Assembly (NCBI GenBank): GCA_031253835.1
Contig: JAIRVP010000032.1
Span: 91,354-155,353, forward strand
Direction of reading: 5' to 3'
From: Burkholderia sp.
GTDB lineage: Bacteria > Pseudomonadota > Gammaproteobacteria > Burkholderiales > Burkholderiaceae
DNA: 64,000 bases
The notes beneath the pieces are model-generated. The model did not search any database. It was not told the DNA's origin and saw only the letters and a program-made list of their open reading frames with translations. A program made the translations under genes and the position numbers. Of the stretch, positions 8,349 to 17,977 are shown piece after piece. Position 1 is the stretch's first letter, and each line of letters opens with the position of its first letter.

Positions 8349-9953
8349 TCAACGCATTTCCCGTCGGTCGGCTTCGCGCAGGACACCGCGCTGCGATTCC
8401 AGCGCGTCGCGCACGGCTTCGGTGACGCTTCGCCAGTTGCCGGGTGCCGCCTGACGAAAGATCCGGATATGCGGATACCAGGGCCCCGTGTCGCCGCGCG
8501 CGCCCCAGCGCCACTCCGGCGCGCCGAGCATGACCCACGCCGGCAGCCCTAGCGCGCCGGCCAGGTGCACGGGCGCCGAGCAGATCGAGAGGGTCAGGTC
8601 CAGCGATGCCGCAAATACAGCCGTATCGTAAAGATCGTTCCATTCATCCGATCGATTCAGGATCGACAATCCGCTGCGTGCCGCGAAATCCGGTTCAAGC
8701 GGATGTTTCTGAAGCACGAACCAGTCGACGTTTTCAATCCCGGCCAACGGCCGGAGATCTTCCGGTGCAAGACTGCGCGCGCGCCCCGCGAAGTAATTCG
8801 GCGACGTGTCCCAGCACAACCCGATTCGCAGCCGATCGGATGCATGTCGGCGGTCGGCGTGTGCCCTGGCGACATCCGGATCCTTCAGCTTGATATAGCC
8901 ATCCCGATAGGTCGGCACCTCGCCGTCGACTGCCCCCAGTCTCGCGGGCAGCAAGTTCTCGAATATCCAGAAATCGTAGTCGCCCCAGGTCTCGACGGGC
9001 CAGGCGCTCAACAGCTCGTCGACACCGTCGAGGCCGTGCAGAAGCTGCATCAGTTCCGGTTTGACGCAGAGCGTGACATGCGCGCCCGCTGCCTTCAGCG
9101 TGCGAGCGTAGCGTGCATACATCAGACAATCGCCGAGGCCGAGATGGCTGATCACCAGCAGGCGCTTGCCGTCGAGCGGCTGCCCGCGCCACAAACGATC
9201 GTGATAGGTGGTCAATACGCCAGGGCCGCTGCCGAGCGGCACAAGATCCGTGAGCATTTCATAGCGACGCCAGCCCGCTTTCGTGTCACCCAGCAACAAC
9301 AGCAGATTCGCCAGCGGAAAAAGGACATCGCCCCGGTAGGGATCCTGTTCGGCGGCCCGATACAGATAGCCCAGGCTTTCCTCCAGGCGGCCCAGCAGGT
9401 AGAGCGAGATGCCGCACTGTACCAGCGTGCCGAGATCGGTCGGGTACTGCGCCAGGATGGCGCGGGCGATCTGGACGGCACCTTCATGATCGTCGAGAAA
9501 TCGATGCCGCGCCCGCAATACGATCCCCGGATCGCCGGATTCGGCCGCCTTCGCGCCATGCCGGCGCGCGGCCTCGAAGTCGAGCACCTGAAAACTCGCG
9601 TCGGCCAGCATCAGATGCAACTCGGCATTCGATGGAAACGCGTCCACGCCCGCTTTCAGGCTGGCGATGGCGGCGGCGCGATCGTTCAGGTGATTGAAAC
9701 AGATCAGCGCCTTGTCTCGCCATGGGATGGTCGATGCAGGCGTCGCAGCGATGGCACGATCGCAGGCTTCGAGCGCTTTCTCGGTGTGCCCCAAGCGCAG
9801 CAGTGCATCCACGTAGGGACGAAAAACGGTATCGCTATCGGGATATTTTTCGAAGAGGATCCTGAAAAGATCCGCTGCGCGGTCGAACTGCCCGACCGCC
9901 TCTGCGTCGCTCGCCTGCGAGGCAACGCTATTGAATTCTTCATCAAACGACAT
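8349..9953 (-). CDS. TPR-repeat protein with C-terminal GT9-like glycosyltransferase domain
   Basis: A 534-aa protein. The first half is made of tetratricopeptide-like helices (for example AADLFRILFEKYPDSDTVF and ALEACDRAIAATPASTIPW). The second half resembles heptosyltransferase-type (GT9) folds: LLVISHLGLGDCLMYARYAR, a nucleotide-sugar donor region RIGLCWDTSPNYFAG, and the terminal motif SICSAPVHLAGALGLPAWVMLG. Similar TPR-GT proteins glycosylate surface proteins such as flagellin or autotransporters, or act on polysaccharides. The ATG at 9953 is preferred to a TTG six codons upstream. It is paralogous to the next leftward gene upstream and separated from it by about 110 bases. Confidence 0.8.
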   Translation of the reverse strand: MSFDEEFNSVASQASDAEAVGQFDRAADLFRILFEKYPDSDTVFRPYVDALLRLGHTEKALEACDRAIAATPASTIPWRDKALICFNHLNDRAAAIASLKAGVDAFPSNAELHLMLADASFQVLDFEAARRHGAKAAESGDPGIVLRARHRFLDDHEGAVQIARAILAQYPTDLGTLVQCGISLYLLGRLEESLGYLYRAAEQDPYRGDVLFPLANLLLLLGDTKAGWRRYEMLTDLVPLGSGPGVLTTYHDRLWRGQPLDGKRLLVISHLGLGDCLMYARYARTLKAAGAHVTLCVKPELMQLLHGLDGVDELLSAWPVETWGDYDFWIFENLLPARLGAVDGEVPTYRDGYIKLKDPDVARAHADRRHASDRLRIGLCWDTSPNYFAGRARSLAPEDLRPLAGIENVDWFVLQKHPLEPDFAARSGLSILNRSDEWNDLYDTAVFAASLDLTLSICSAPVHLAGALGLPAWVMLGAPEWRWGARGDTGPWYPHIRIFRQAAPGNWRSVTEAVRDALESQRGVLREADRREMR

Positions 9954-10066
9954 CCGCGCCCCGGTCGTCAATCACGAAAAAACAGTCTTGATATGCGGGC
10001 CATTTTGCTTCGACGACGAACAGTTGCCAACGTCGACGCGTTCGCTATGGCCGAAAGCGACCGCGA

Positions 10067-11329
10067 CTACCAGGTTGCATCGTTGCCGGACAACACATCT
10101 GCCATCTCGGATATCGGCCGGCTCCAGTCGCCCAACGTTGTTTGTCGATACAACTGCATGGACCTGTACCACGGTGTATCACGATGGCTGTTGTACCAGC
10201 GCTCGTCGCATGCAGCCGACAGCAACACCCACACTGGCCGTCCGAGTGCGCCAGCGAGGTGGGCCGGCCCGGTGTCCACCGTGATCAATAAATCGAGCGC
10301 GTTGAAGACGACTGCGGTGTCTCCGAGATCGCGCAATTCGTCACCAATGATTCCAATGCCGTGCTTATTGAGTACGGCATGTTCATTGTCGGTAAGCTTG
10401 CCGAACTGCAGCGCATGGAAACGGCTATCCGGTGCGCTGAACAACGGCGCGAGTTGCTCCAGCGAGATGGATCGATAGGGTTCATGGCGCACCGCAGTAT
10501 TGCTGCGCCAGATCAGGCCTATCTCGCGCACCCCCTGACGTCGATCCCTGAAAATATCGGCGACACGTGTCGGCAGTTCTCGTCCGGCCGGTGCCTGCAC
10601 GTATGAATCGCTGTAGCCCGGGAAGTATGGCGTCGTCTGGTATCGCGCAAAGAGGTCGAAGGTACAGATGACGCAATCGCTCTGGTCAATCGCGCTGCGG
10701 GCGTCCGCGACGATCGTGATCCAGTCGAACGAGGAAAATACCGGCGCCAGCGTGTCAGGTGCCTGCAAGACGACAGCCAGCGCACCTTCATCGCGCAAGA
10801 GGTGCAAGTACCGGGAAAACATGATCACGTCACCCAGGCCACCTTCCTGAATGATGAGGACGCGCTTGCCGGCGACCGATTCGTCGAACCGCAGCAACTT
10901 GCCGACGACCTTCTCGTACTCGATCGTGTTGCCTGGATAGATATTTGAAACGATTGCGGCCCGTCCCCATGCATCGCGTAGTCGCCGAGTCAGGGCATGG
11001 GCCTCACGAAAGCGCCCTTGAGCGTATTGCGAGATCGCGAGTTCAACCCTCAGGACCCTGAGGTCAGGTTCGTGGTGAAGCTCGGCGAGCGCTCGAGTCA
11101 ATAGCGGTTCGGCCTGCGCGAACAGGCCGAGATAGTTCATGTCGATGCCGATCTGCGCACGCAAAAATGGCTCTTCGACACGATCCACGAGCTCCTTCAC
11201 CACCCGGATTGCTTCCTCTGCGTGACCCGAGAGCCTGAGCGCGCGACTCAGCGCGAGCCCAGTACTGGCGGATTTTTCCCGGAGGTAGGCGTTGTATGCG
11301 CTGTCGAGCCCGGTTTGGTCGCTGATCAA
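10067..11329 (-). CDS. Second TPR plus GT9-like glycosyltransferase
   Basis: About 420 aa, with the same architecture as its downstream neighbour but shorter in the TPR part. TPR-like helices (QIGIDMNYLGLFAQAEPLL) are followed by VLIIQEGGLGDVIMFSRYLH, IGLIWRSNTAVRHEPYRS and LITVDTGPAHLAGALGRPVW. The GDVIMF and PAHLAGALG motifs are the paired donor/acceptor signatures of the heptosyltransferase-like fold. No ATG is well placed. A TTG at 11329 behind GGGGATAAA is chosen because the upstream extension to 11407 is Arg/Asn-rich without domain content. This gene and its upstream region look less GC-rich than the surroundings, a possible sign of transfer. Start confidence is low; gene confidence is high. 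Confidence 0.75.
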   Translation of the reverse strand: MISDQTGLDSAYNAYLREKSASTGLALSRALRLSGHAEEAIRVVKELVDRVEEPFLRAQIGIDMNYLGLFAQAEPLLTRALAELHHEPDLRVLRVELAISQYAQGRFREAHALTRRLRDAWGRAAIVSNIYPGNTIEYEKVVGKLLRFDESVAGKRVLIIQEGGLGDVIMFSRYLHLLRDEGALAVVLQAPDTLAPVFSSFDWITIVADARSAIDQSDCVICTFDLFARYQTTPYFPGYSDSYVQAPAGRELPTRVADIFRDRRQGVREIGLIWRSNTAVRHEPYRSISLEQLAPLFSAPDSRFHALQFGKLTDNEHAVLNKHGIGIIGDELRDLGDTAVVFNALDLLITVDTGPAHLAGALGRPVWVLLSAACDERWYNSHRDTPWYRSMQLYRQTTLGDWSRPISEMADVLSGNDATW

Positions 11330-11822
11330 TTTATCCCCGCGTGAATTTCTGTTCGTTCGATTTCTATTCTGATTCGGGCATCGTTGGCACGACAACGGGC
11401 GCATCAATGCGATGCAACCAGAGCGTCAACTTCGGCGACACATCTTACTCCTCGTTCGCCATCAAGCAGGGTCACGCTGAAGATGAATGGGTCTTGCACC
11501 TGCGACAAACCGACGACAATCATATTTTCGTGCCGGGACAGTATTGCCGTCGCGAAATGGGTCGCACCGGCGCTGCCCGCGGCAACATGATGTCCGATTA
11601 ATAACACAACGCGATATCCCGCTGTGGCATAAAAACCCGCCACTCCACCGGTATTTGTTAAATAGCTTGAATGACCGACTACCGGCCGGCAATTTGCCTT
11701 ACCATCCGGCCGTCATCCTCGCCGATGCCGAACGCGGTCGACCGGCCGCGGGCAACGGCCGTGGTTTTTTCTGTCGGCGGCTTGAACCGCGCGCCGATTT
11801 CATTCGCACGCCAGGACCGATC
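11330..11822. other. Intergenic region without a confident gene, relatively AT-rich
   Basis: This lies between the divergent TPR-glycosyltransferase and a small membrane protein gene. Short open frames exist on both strands (for example 11404-11643 leftward) but have no recognisable domain or good ribosome-binding site. Bases about 11340-11660 are clearly less GC-rich than the window average, which fits promoter DNA or a remnant of acquired sequence. Confidence 0.5.
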
Positions 11823-12143
11823 ATGTTCCAGTCCCCGGGAGATTCATTCGTCAGCGGCTCGTTGCTCGGCCTGTGCGTCGAGGTGCCGCTCGCCGCGCTG
11901 GTTTCGCTGGCCATGCACGGCGTCGACTGGAACGGGCAGCGCGTCGCGATGCTCATCGCCGCGCCCGTGCTGATCGCGTGCATCGCGCTGCTCACCCGCC
12001 CGGTGGCGTTCAGCACGATCTGGAAACACAAGCGCTCGCCTTTCGTGCTCGACGACAATGTTCGCGCGTCGATTTACGGCCGGCTCAGCGGGATCGCGAT
12101 CGGGCTGGTATTCGGCATCATGGTCGCGACGACGTTCTCCTGA
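11823..12143 (+). CDS. Small predicted membrane protein, 106 aa
   Basis: It has three hydrophobic segments: residues about 11-26 (SLLGLCVEVPLAALVSLAMH), about 38-53 (AMLIAAPVLIACIALL) and the C-terminal about 88-105 (GIAIGLVFGIMVATTF). A charged loop with KHKRSPFVLDD sits between the second and third. The ATG at 11823 gives a compact protein beginning MFQSPGD; the upstream open frame looks non-coding. I do not recognise a named family. No neighbour suggests a specific partner. Confidence 0.6.
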   Translation: MFQSPGDSFVSGSLLGLCVEVPLAALVSLAMHGVDWNGQRVAMLIAAPVLIACIALLTRPVAFSTIWKHKRSPFVLDDNVRASIYGRLSGIAIGLVFGIMVATTFS

Positions 12144-12227
12144 TTCCGTCGAGCCGGATCGCTCGCGCGCTCCGCGCCGAGCATGAAGCATCGCCCGTTC
12201 ACACGGGCATCGTCCCGCGGCACCGCA

Positions 12228-13223
12228 TCACCCCGCCACCACCGGATTGAACGACGTATCCCACAGCGGCGCGACGTTGGCCGGCCCGTCGAGCACGCCG
12301 ATCCGGGCGAACACATCCGCGACCTGTTGATGCCGTGCGACCACGTCGGGTGTCACCGGCAGCAGCGCGAAGTCTTCGCTGCGCTGGTCGAACATCGTGA
12401 CGAGATCGGCAACCGGCACGCGCGTCTCGCGGTTCTGCGCGAGCGCATAGTCGCGGAAATGCCCGTTCGCCCACGCATATGCGCGCCGGAACCGCAGCAG
12501 CAGATCGCCGGTGGCCGCGCGACGACGCGCATCGTCGAGCGTGCGGGGATTCGCGTACACCGGAAAATTGCCCGACAGATAGCCCTTCCCCGTCTTCAGC
12601 ACGCGCGCGCCGTAGCGATTGCGCGCGAGCTGGCCGTTGTAGCCGTAGATCGCCCACGCGTCGATGTCGCCGCGATCGTACGCGGACAGCCCGTCGGTCG
12701 GCGACAGGTTGATCGGCTGGATATCGTCGAAACCGAGACCGGCCTCCGTCAACTGCCGATACAGGAAATAGTGCGACGTCGTCGCGCGCACGTAACCGAC
12801 GCGCTTGCCCTTCAGGTCCGCGATGCTGCGGATCGGCGTGTCCTTGCGCGCGAGCGTGACCTGGTTGTTCAGGTCTTCGCGCACGCGCGAGATGAACCGC
12901 ACATTGGCGTTCTGGCGCGCGGCGAACACCGCGGGTATTTCGCTACCCGAACCGATGTCGAGCGCATCGGCATTGAGCGCCTCGATATGCAGCACGCCGT
13001 TGTTCAGTTCGCGCCAGTCGATCCGGTACGGCGTGTCGCCGAGCCCGGCCGCCTGCAGCAGCGCACGCCAGCCGCCCTTGTAGGTCGCGACGCGCAATGT
13101 CGTGCCGGCGAGATCGGTGTTGACGGCCGACGCCGCGAACACGGATCTCGCGGCCAGGGGGGACGCCACGACCGCGGCGCCGGCGAGCAGCAGGCGGCGG
13201 CGTGCCGCCGAGCGTGACGACAT
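12228..13223 (-). CDS. ABC transporter substrate-binding protein, aliphatic sulfonate (SsuA) type
   Basis: A 331-aa periplasmic binding protein. The N-terminus SAARRRLLLAGAAVVASPLA is a twin-arginine-like/Sec signal ending near SVFAASA. The body shows the SsuA/TauA fold: TLRVATYKGGWRALLQAAG, DIGSGSEIPAVFA, KGKRVGYVRATTSHYFLYR and GDIDAWAIYGYNGQ. Proteins of this type capture alkanesulfonates, taurine or sulfate esters when sulfate is scarce. It is preceded by a DUF3088 gene 42 bases upstream on the same strand, and has no permease of its own. The complete ABC set 5 kb further on may therefore be its transporter. Confidence 0.88.
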   Translation of the reverse strand: MSSRSAARRRLLLAGAAVVASPLAARSVFAASAVNTDLAGTTLRVATYKGGWRALLQAAGLGDTPYRIDWRELNNGVLHIEALNADALDIGSGSEIPAVFAARQNANVRFISRVREDLNNQVTLARKDTPIRSIADLKGKRVGYVRATTSHYFLYRQLTEAGLGFDDIQPINLSPTDGLSAYDRGDIDAWAIYGYNGQLARNRYGARVLKTGKGYLSGNFPVYANPRTLDDARRRAATGDLLLRFRRAYAWANGHFRDYALAQNRETRVPVADLVTMFDQRSEDFALLPVTPDVVARHQQVADVFARIGVLDGPANVAPLWDTSFNPVVAG

Positions 13224-13265
13224 CAGGTACTCCTGTCTATTGGATGAGTCGTTGGAACCGACGCG

Positions 13266-13610
13266 TCAATGCAGCGCCGGAAATCCGTGGCGTTCGGCCA
13301 GCAGCTCGAGGATGCGGCGCGCGTCGGTGACGAAGCGCACGTCGCCGAGCGTCTGCGCGTCGTCCGGCGCCGGCTGGTCGCGGCCGAGTACGAGGACCGG
13401 CAAACCCTGGTGCGCATCGTCGAGTGCGTCGATCACCGCGGGTCGCGGCCGCTCGAACCCGACGCGCTTCACGTCGATGCGGCCGGCACGATCGGGTGCG
13501 CTCGCCAGCAGCCCTTCGATCGACAGTCCGTGCGGACAGACGAAGCGTTGGCCCGGATGCTTCGGATCGGCAAAACCCGGTTCCAGCAGAAACAGCACAT
13601 CGCGGCTCAT
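13266..13610 (-). CDS. DUF3088 family protein
   Basis: A 114-aa cytoplasmic protein starting MSRDVLFLLEPGFADPKHPG, with FVCPHGLSIEGLLASAP. The CPHG and FLLEPGFAD segments fit the small thioredoxin-fold-like DUF3088 proteins of proteobacteria. No function is established. It lies directly upstream of the sulfonate-binding protein on the same strand, so a link to sulfur scavenging is possible. The ATG at 13610 is used because upstream sequence in frame is basic and not conserved in style. Confidence 0.7.
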   Translation of the reverse strand: MSRDVLFLLEPGFADPKHPGQRFVCPHGLSIEGLLASAPDRAGRIDVKRVGFERPRPAVIDALDDAHQGLPVLVLGRDQPAPDDAQTLGDVRFVTDARRILELLAERHGFPALH

Positions 13611-14102
13611 GTCAAACGGCTCCTGTGTTCGTTGATCCATCCGACCGGGATGAACGCACGCTTGCGTGCGAATCGGTTCCCGGCGCATGCCGGCCCTTGA
13701 CCGGATGCCCGACTCTACCGTCGCGCATGGCACGGCCCTACCAACGTTTTGCGGAATCGATATGCGGGCACGCGTAGCGCATCGGTGGTTCGTCGCACAG
13801 CGGGCGTTGTGTAAAAACATCGCGATCGCAACCGCATGTGCTGCGTACATCGAACGATTTCATCGATCGATATGACGGCGTTCACGGGTTTCCGTTGCCC
13901 GGCGTACGCCGTCCGTGCGATGCGTTCGCCGCAACATGCGCGCCGGACGCGATCGCGACGGACATGCCGGGCCGGCGGCAACGCACATTACAAATCGGCC
14001 GCGCAGCGATTTACAAACCACGGATCGACCGTTCGTCGGCGCGGCCGTCGTCAATAGCATCGTGATCCTCACAGACGTACCCATAAAAAACAGAGGATAG
14101 TC
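13611..14102. other. Intergenic region between DUF3088 gene and porin
   Basis: About 490 bases with no credible gene. It must hold the divergent promoters of the DUF3088/binding-protein pair and the porin. A short purine-rich stretch with AGAGGATAG precedes the porin ATG and can act as its ribosome-binding site. I see no clear operator palindrome. Confidence 0.5.
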
Positions 14103-15287
14103 ATGATCAAAAAATCGGTAGTCCTGGGTTTGGTTTCGATCGGTTCGGTCAGTGCGTACGCGCAGAGTTCGGTCACGTTGTACGGCGTCGTCGACGCCGG
14201 CATCGCGTATACGAACAACCAGGGCGGCGCGAGCAACATCCAGCAGACGAGCGGCAAGCTGAGCGGCAGCCGCTGGGGCCTGAAAGGCGCGGAAGATCTC
14301 GGCGGCGGCCTGCAGGCGGTCTTCACGCTCGAAAGCGGGTTCCGGCCGAGCGACGGCGGGCTCGGCCAGGGCGGCCGCCTGTTCGGCCGCTCCGCATACG
14401 TGGGCCTCGCCAAGTCGGGCCTCGGCACGCTGACGTTCGGCCGCCAGTACGAGCCGATCACCGACCTCGTCGCGCAGTACTCGGGCGCCGGCTTCTGGTC
14501 GCCGGCCACGCACGTGGGCGACAACGACAACCTGAACCAGAGCTTCCGGCTGAACAACGCGGTGAAGTTCCGCAGCGACACGATCGCCGGCTTCACGGCC
14601 GACCTGCTCTATGCGTTCAGCAACCAGGCGAACGGCGGTGCGGGCACGGGCTTCTCGAACAACAACGCGTGGGGCGTGTCGGCAAACTACGTGAACGGCC
14701 CGCTGTCGGTCGGCGGCGGCTACGTGCGGTTCAACCACCCGAACTCGACGTCGAACACGAGCGGCGCGGTGGGCGGCGCGACCTCGACCACCGGCAACGA
14801 CTACAGCGGCGCATTCTTCTACGGGCTGAACGGCGGCGTACTCAAGCAGCAGATCGGCGCGCTGGGCGCGAACTACGCGCTCGGCCGCGCGACGGTCGGC
14901 TTCGCATGGAGCCACACGCAGCTCGACTATGTCGACGGCTCGTCGCGCAAGTTCAACAACTACGACGTGAACGCGCGCTACCAGATCACGCCGGCCGCCA
15001 CGCTGATCGGCGTCTATACGTTCACCGACGGGCGCGCGAGCGGCCTGCCGGGTACCGGCGGCCAGACGCTGAAGCCGCGCTGGCACCAGTTCACGCTCGG
15101 GTTCGACTATGCGCTGTCGAAGCGCACCGATATCTACGTGTCGGGCATCTACCAGCTCGCGGCCGGCGATGCGAGCACGGCCACGCCGGGCGGCTATCGC
15201 AAGATCGCGGCGATCTCGAACATCGGCAGCGCGTCGTCGACGAACCGGCAGCTCGCGTTCGTCAGCGGGCTGCGCGTGAAGTTCTGA
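14103..15287 (+). CDS. Outer-membrane porin (Burkholderia general porin family)
   Basis: A 394-aa trimeric beta-barrel porin. The signal peptide MIKKSVVLGLVSIGSVSAYAQ is cleaved after AYA. The first strand is SSVTLYGVVDAGIAY, followed by SRWGLKGAEDLGGGLQAVF and the loop/strand LGTLTFGRQYEPI, all hallmarks of Gram-negative porin family 4. The chain ends in LRVKF with the terminal Phe needed for barrel assembly. Its position beside an LLM monooxygenase and the sulfonate cluster suggests it admits organosulfur compounds during sulfate starvation, but substrate choice cannot be seen. Confidence 0.95.
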   Translation: MIKKSVVLGLVSIGSVSAYAQSSVTLYGVVDAGIAYTNNQGGASNIQQTSGKLSGSRWGLKGAEDLGGGLQAVFTLESGFRPSDGGLGQGGRLFGRSAYVGLAKSGLGTLTFGRQYEPITDLVAQYSGAGFWSPATHVGDNDNLNQSFRLNNAVKFRSDTIAGFTADLLYAFSNQANGGAGTGFSNNNAWGVSANYVNGPLSVGGGYVRFNHPNSTSNTSGAVGGATSTTGNDYSGAFFYGLNGGVLKQQIGALGANYALGRATVGFAWSHTQLDYVDGSSRKFNNYDVNARYQITPAATLIGVYTFTDGRASGLPGTGGQTLKPRWHQFTLGFDYALSKRTDIYVSGIYQLAAGDASTATPGGYRKIAAISNIGSASSTNRQLAFVSGLRVKF

Positions 15288-15462
15288 CGCCACGCGCATC
15301 GGGGCGGCGCGATAAGCAAAGCGCGATTCGTTGTTTGCCGCGCCGCGCCCGGTTGCCGAGAATGTCCGTTTCCCCGCGCGCGGCCGCGTGCGCCGGCGCC
15401 GAACCGCACGGGCTTGCCCGTCGTCGTTGCCCGGCGCGCGCAACCCGCGCCAGGAGCCCGTC

Positions 15463-16650
15463 ATGAGCGACACTTCCCTCGCCGCCCCGCTCGCGCCATC
15501 GCCGTTCGTCGATGTCCGATCGCCGGCGGATTTCCCCGACAGCCCCGCGTCGCACGCGCTCGCGCAGCCGCTGATGCTCGGGCTGTTCCTGCCGATCCAG
15601 GCCGGCGGATGGAGCGCGTCGACCTTGCCGCGTTCGACCGACTGGACGTTCGACTACAACGCCGACCTGGTCGCACGTGCCGAGGCACTCGGCTTCGACC
15701 TCGTGTTCGCGCTGTCGCAGTGGCTGCCGAAGGGCGGCTACGGCGGCGTGTTCGACGGCCACGCGCTCGATTCGTTCATGACGCTGGCCGCGCTGACCGC
15801 GCGCACCGAACGGATCATCCTCGTCGCGACGAGCCACGTGCTCTACGGGCCCTGGCATCCGCTGCATTTCGCGAAATTCACCGCGACGCTCGACCACATC
15901 TCGCGCGGGCGCTGGGGCATCAACGTCGTGACGGGCCACCGCGCGGTCGAACACGAGATGTTCGGCTGGAACCGGATCGAGCACGACCGGCGTTACGAGA
16001 TGGCCGCCGAATTCCTCGACGCGGTCCAGCAGTTGTGGGCGCAACCGGACAACTTCAGCTATACGCCGGTGCTGTCGAGCTGGCGCCTGGGCGGCGCCTT
16101 CGTGACGCCGAAGCCGCGCTATGGCCGCCCGTTGCTGATCAACGCGACGGGCTCCGATGCCGGCATCGAATTCGCGGCACGCTATTCGGACATCGTGTTC
16201 GTCACGAGCCCGGCCGGCCCCGACGCCGAACGCGCGATCGACGCGCTGCCCGCGCATACCGCACGCGTAAAGGCGGCCGCTGCCGCGCGCGGCCGGACGA
16301 TCCGCACGCTGCTCAATCCGCTCGTCATCTGCCGCGAGACGGCGGCGGAGGCGCGCGCGTACCGCGACGCGATCGTCGCGCATGCGGACGAAGGCAGCTT
16401 CCACCGCTTCGACAGCGATGCGCATGCGTGGCGCGGCGGCTTCGACCAGCGTTCGCAGGCCGCGGCGCGTGCGATCGGCGGCAACATCTCGATCACGGGC
16501 TCGCCCGACGAAGTCGCCGACACCCTCGTGCGGCTGCACCGCGCGGGCATCGACGGTATCCAGCTGAGCTTCTACGACTTCAGGCCCGATCTCGACTTCT
16601 TCGGCGAGCGCGTGCTGCCGCTGCTGCGCGAAGCCGGCTTGCGGCGCTGA
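15463..16650 (+). CDS. LLM-class FMN-dependent monooxygenase (SfnG/dimethylsulfone monooxygenase-like)
   Basis: A 395-aa luciferase-like enzyme. It contains MLGLFLPIQAGGWSAS, RAEALGFDLVFALSQW, SHVLYGPWHPLHFAKF and the FMN-phosphate region GRWGINVVTGHR, and ends with GIDGIQLSFYDFRPDLDFF. This arrangement is that of the SsuD/SfnG/RutA-type group, which uses reduced FMN to cleave C-S or C-N bonds. An SfnB-like gene lies convergent 19 bases away, and ABC and TauD genes follow, which favours sulfone or sulfonate desulfurisation. A CAGGAG precedes the ATG at 15463. The reductase supplying FMNH2 is not in the window. Confidence 0.85.
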   Translation: MSDTSLAAPLAPSPFVDVRSPADFPDSPASHALAQPLMLGLFLPIQAGGWSASTLPRSTDWTFDYNADLVARAEALGFDLVFALSQWLPKGGYGGVFDGHALDSFMTLAALTARTERIILVATSHVLYGPWHPLHFAKFTATLDHISRGRWGINVVTGHRAVEHEMFGWNRIEHDRRYEMAAEFLDAVQQLWAQPDNFSYTPVLSSWRLGGAFVTPKPRYGRPLLINATGSDAGIEFAARYSDIVFVTSPAGPDAERAIDALPAHTARVKAAAAARGRTIRTLLNPLVICRETAAEARAYRDAIVAHADEGSFHRFDSDAHAWRGGFDQRSQAAARAIGGNISITGSPDEVADTLVRLHRAGIDGIQLSFYDFRPDLDFFGERVLPLLREAGLRR

Positions 16651-16669
16651 CAAGCCCGCCGCGGCACGA

Positions 16670-17887
16670 TCAGAACACGCGCCCTTCGGTCAGGTGCGTC
16701 GTCACGCCGTTCAGCTCGTAGTCGCCGATCACGCGTGCCTTGTGCAGCAGCGGGTTGTGACTGAAGATCGTGCGCAGGTTGCGCCAGTGGCGGTCGAAGT
16801 TGTGCGCACGCGCCGTCGCCGACGCGCCGCCGACTTCGAACAGCCGCTCGGCCGCGTGCAGCGCGAGCTTGCTGACGATCAGCTGCGTGCGCGCGGTTGC
16901 GAGCGCGCTGTCGAGCACGTGCGCATGCGCGTCGGCGTCGCCCGCTTCGATCGCGTCGGCGGAACGATCGAGCGCCCGCGCGTTTTCACGGACGAGCGCG
17001 TCGATCGCGTGACTGTGCGCGGACAGCTCGCCGACAACCTGCTGAATGAAATGATCGTCGCGCGCGGTCGGCGCCGGGCTGTGCAGCGCCGGGCGTCCGT
17101 GCGCGAGCACATAGCGGCGAGCATCGGCCACCACGTTGCGCACGATGCCCGCGCCCGTCGCGACGAGATGCAGCTGCCGCAGCGCGCCGCAATGGCGGCC
17201 GACGAGCGTCGAACCGTCGCGCGCGGCCACTTCGTCCGCGAACACCTGCACGTTGTCGAGCAGCAGGCTGCCGCTCGCCGTCATGCGCTGTCCCATCCCG
17301 TCCCAGTCGTCGAGCACCTGCACGCCGTCGCGCGCGACGGGAATGATCACGGCCAGCGCGTCGCCCTGCTCGTTTTCCACGTTGATGCGCGCGAAATCGG
17401 CGAACGCTGTGCCGGTCGAATAGTATTTGCGCCCCGTCAGACGATGATGATCGCCATCCCGGCGCAGCACGGTCGTGTTCTCGCCGGGCCGCGACGTGCC
17501 GAGCTCGGTCGATGCGCCGCCGAAGATCGCGCCGGCCAGCACGCGTTCGAGCTGCACGTCGTTGAACGGCGTGCGCGGCGACAGCCGCAGCGTCTCGGTC
17601 TGGTCGTAGTGAATGCGCAAGGCGTGCGCGAGATTCGAATCGGCGGCGGCCAGCGTCGCGATCGTGTCGAACAGGTCGACCAGCGTGCCGCCGGGGCCGC
17701 CGCGCGCCACCGGAATCCGCAGCGCGCCCAGCGACGAGCGCCGGAAGATCGCGAACCCCTCGAACGGCAGTTCGCGGCGCGCCTCGCGTTGCGCGGCATC
17801 CTCGCCGATCGCGTTCGCGAGATCGGGCAGCGTGGCGAGCGTGTCGCGCAACGCGTCGCGCGGATCGACGGCATCACGGGCAGTCAT
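16670..17887 (-). CDS. Acyl-CoA dehydrogenase-fold oxidoreductase (SfnB/DszC-like)
   Basis: A 405-aa flavoprotein of the acyl-CoA dehydrogenase superfamily with GGPGGTLVDLFDTIATLA, FGGASTELGTSRPGENTT, HRLTGRKYYSTGTAFADF (the active-site beta domain) and the C-terminal helices with HNFDRHWRNLRTIFSHNP. Instead of a CoA-linked catalytic Glu, this branch (SfnB, DszC) uses reduced flavin to oxygenate sulfur compounds. It is transcribed leftward as the last gene of the TauD/ABC run and ends 19 bases from the LLM monooxygenase. ATG 17887 is chosen; an ATG three codons upstream (17896) is possible. Confidence 0.85.
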   Translation of the reverse strand: MTARDAVDPRDALRDTLATLPDLANAIGEDAAQREARRELPFEGFAIFRRSSLGALRIPVARGGPGGTLVDLFDTIATLAAADSNLAHALRIHYDQTETLRLSPRTPFNDVQLERVLAGAIFGGASTELGTSRPGENTTVLRRDGDHHRLTGRKYYSTGTAFADFARINVENEQGDALAVIIPVARDGVQVLDDWDGMGQRMTASGSLLLDNVQVFADEVAARDGSTLVGRHCGALRQLHLVATGAGIVRNVVADARRYVLAHGRPALHSPAPTARDDHFIQQVVGELSAHSHAIDALVRENARALDRSADAIEAGDADAHAHVLDSALATARTQLIVSKLALHAAERLFEVGGASATARAHNFDRHWRNLRTIFSHNPLLHKARVIGDYELNGVTTHLTEGRVF

Positions 17888-17977
17888 CGGGCACATCCTT
17901 GTACGGGAAGATCGGGAGCGTCGCGACGTGGCGCGATCGCGGCACCGCAAAGTATAGGGACGCATCCGGCGCACGTG

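Noticed and set aside
11404..11643. Leftward 79-codon frame in the 11.3-11.8 kb gap
   Set aside because: Some stretches look protein-like, but there is no ribosome-binding site, no recognisable domain and an opposite frame of similar length. Left as unannotated intergenic DNA.
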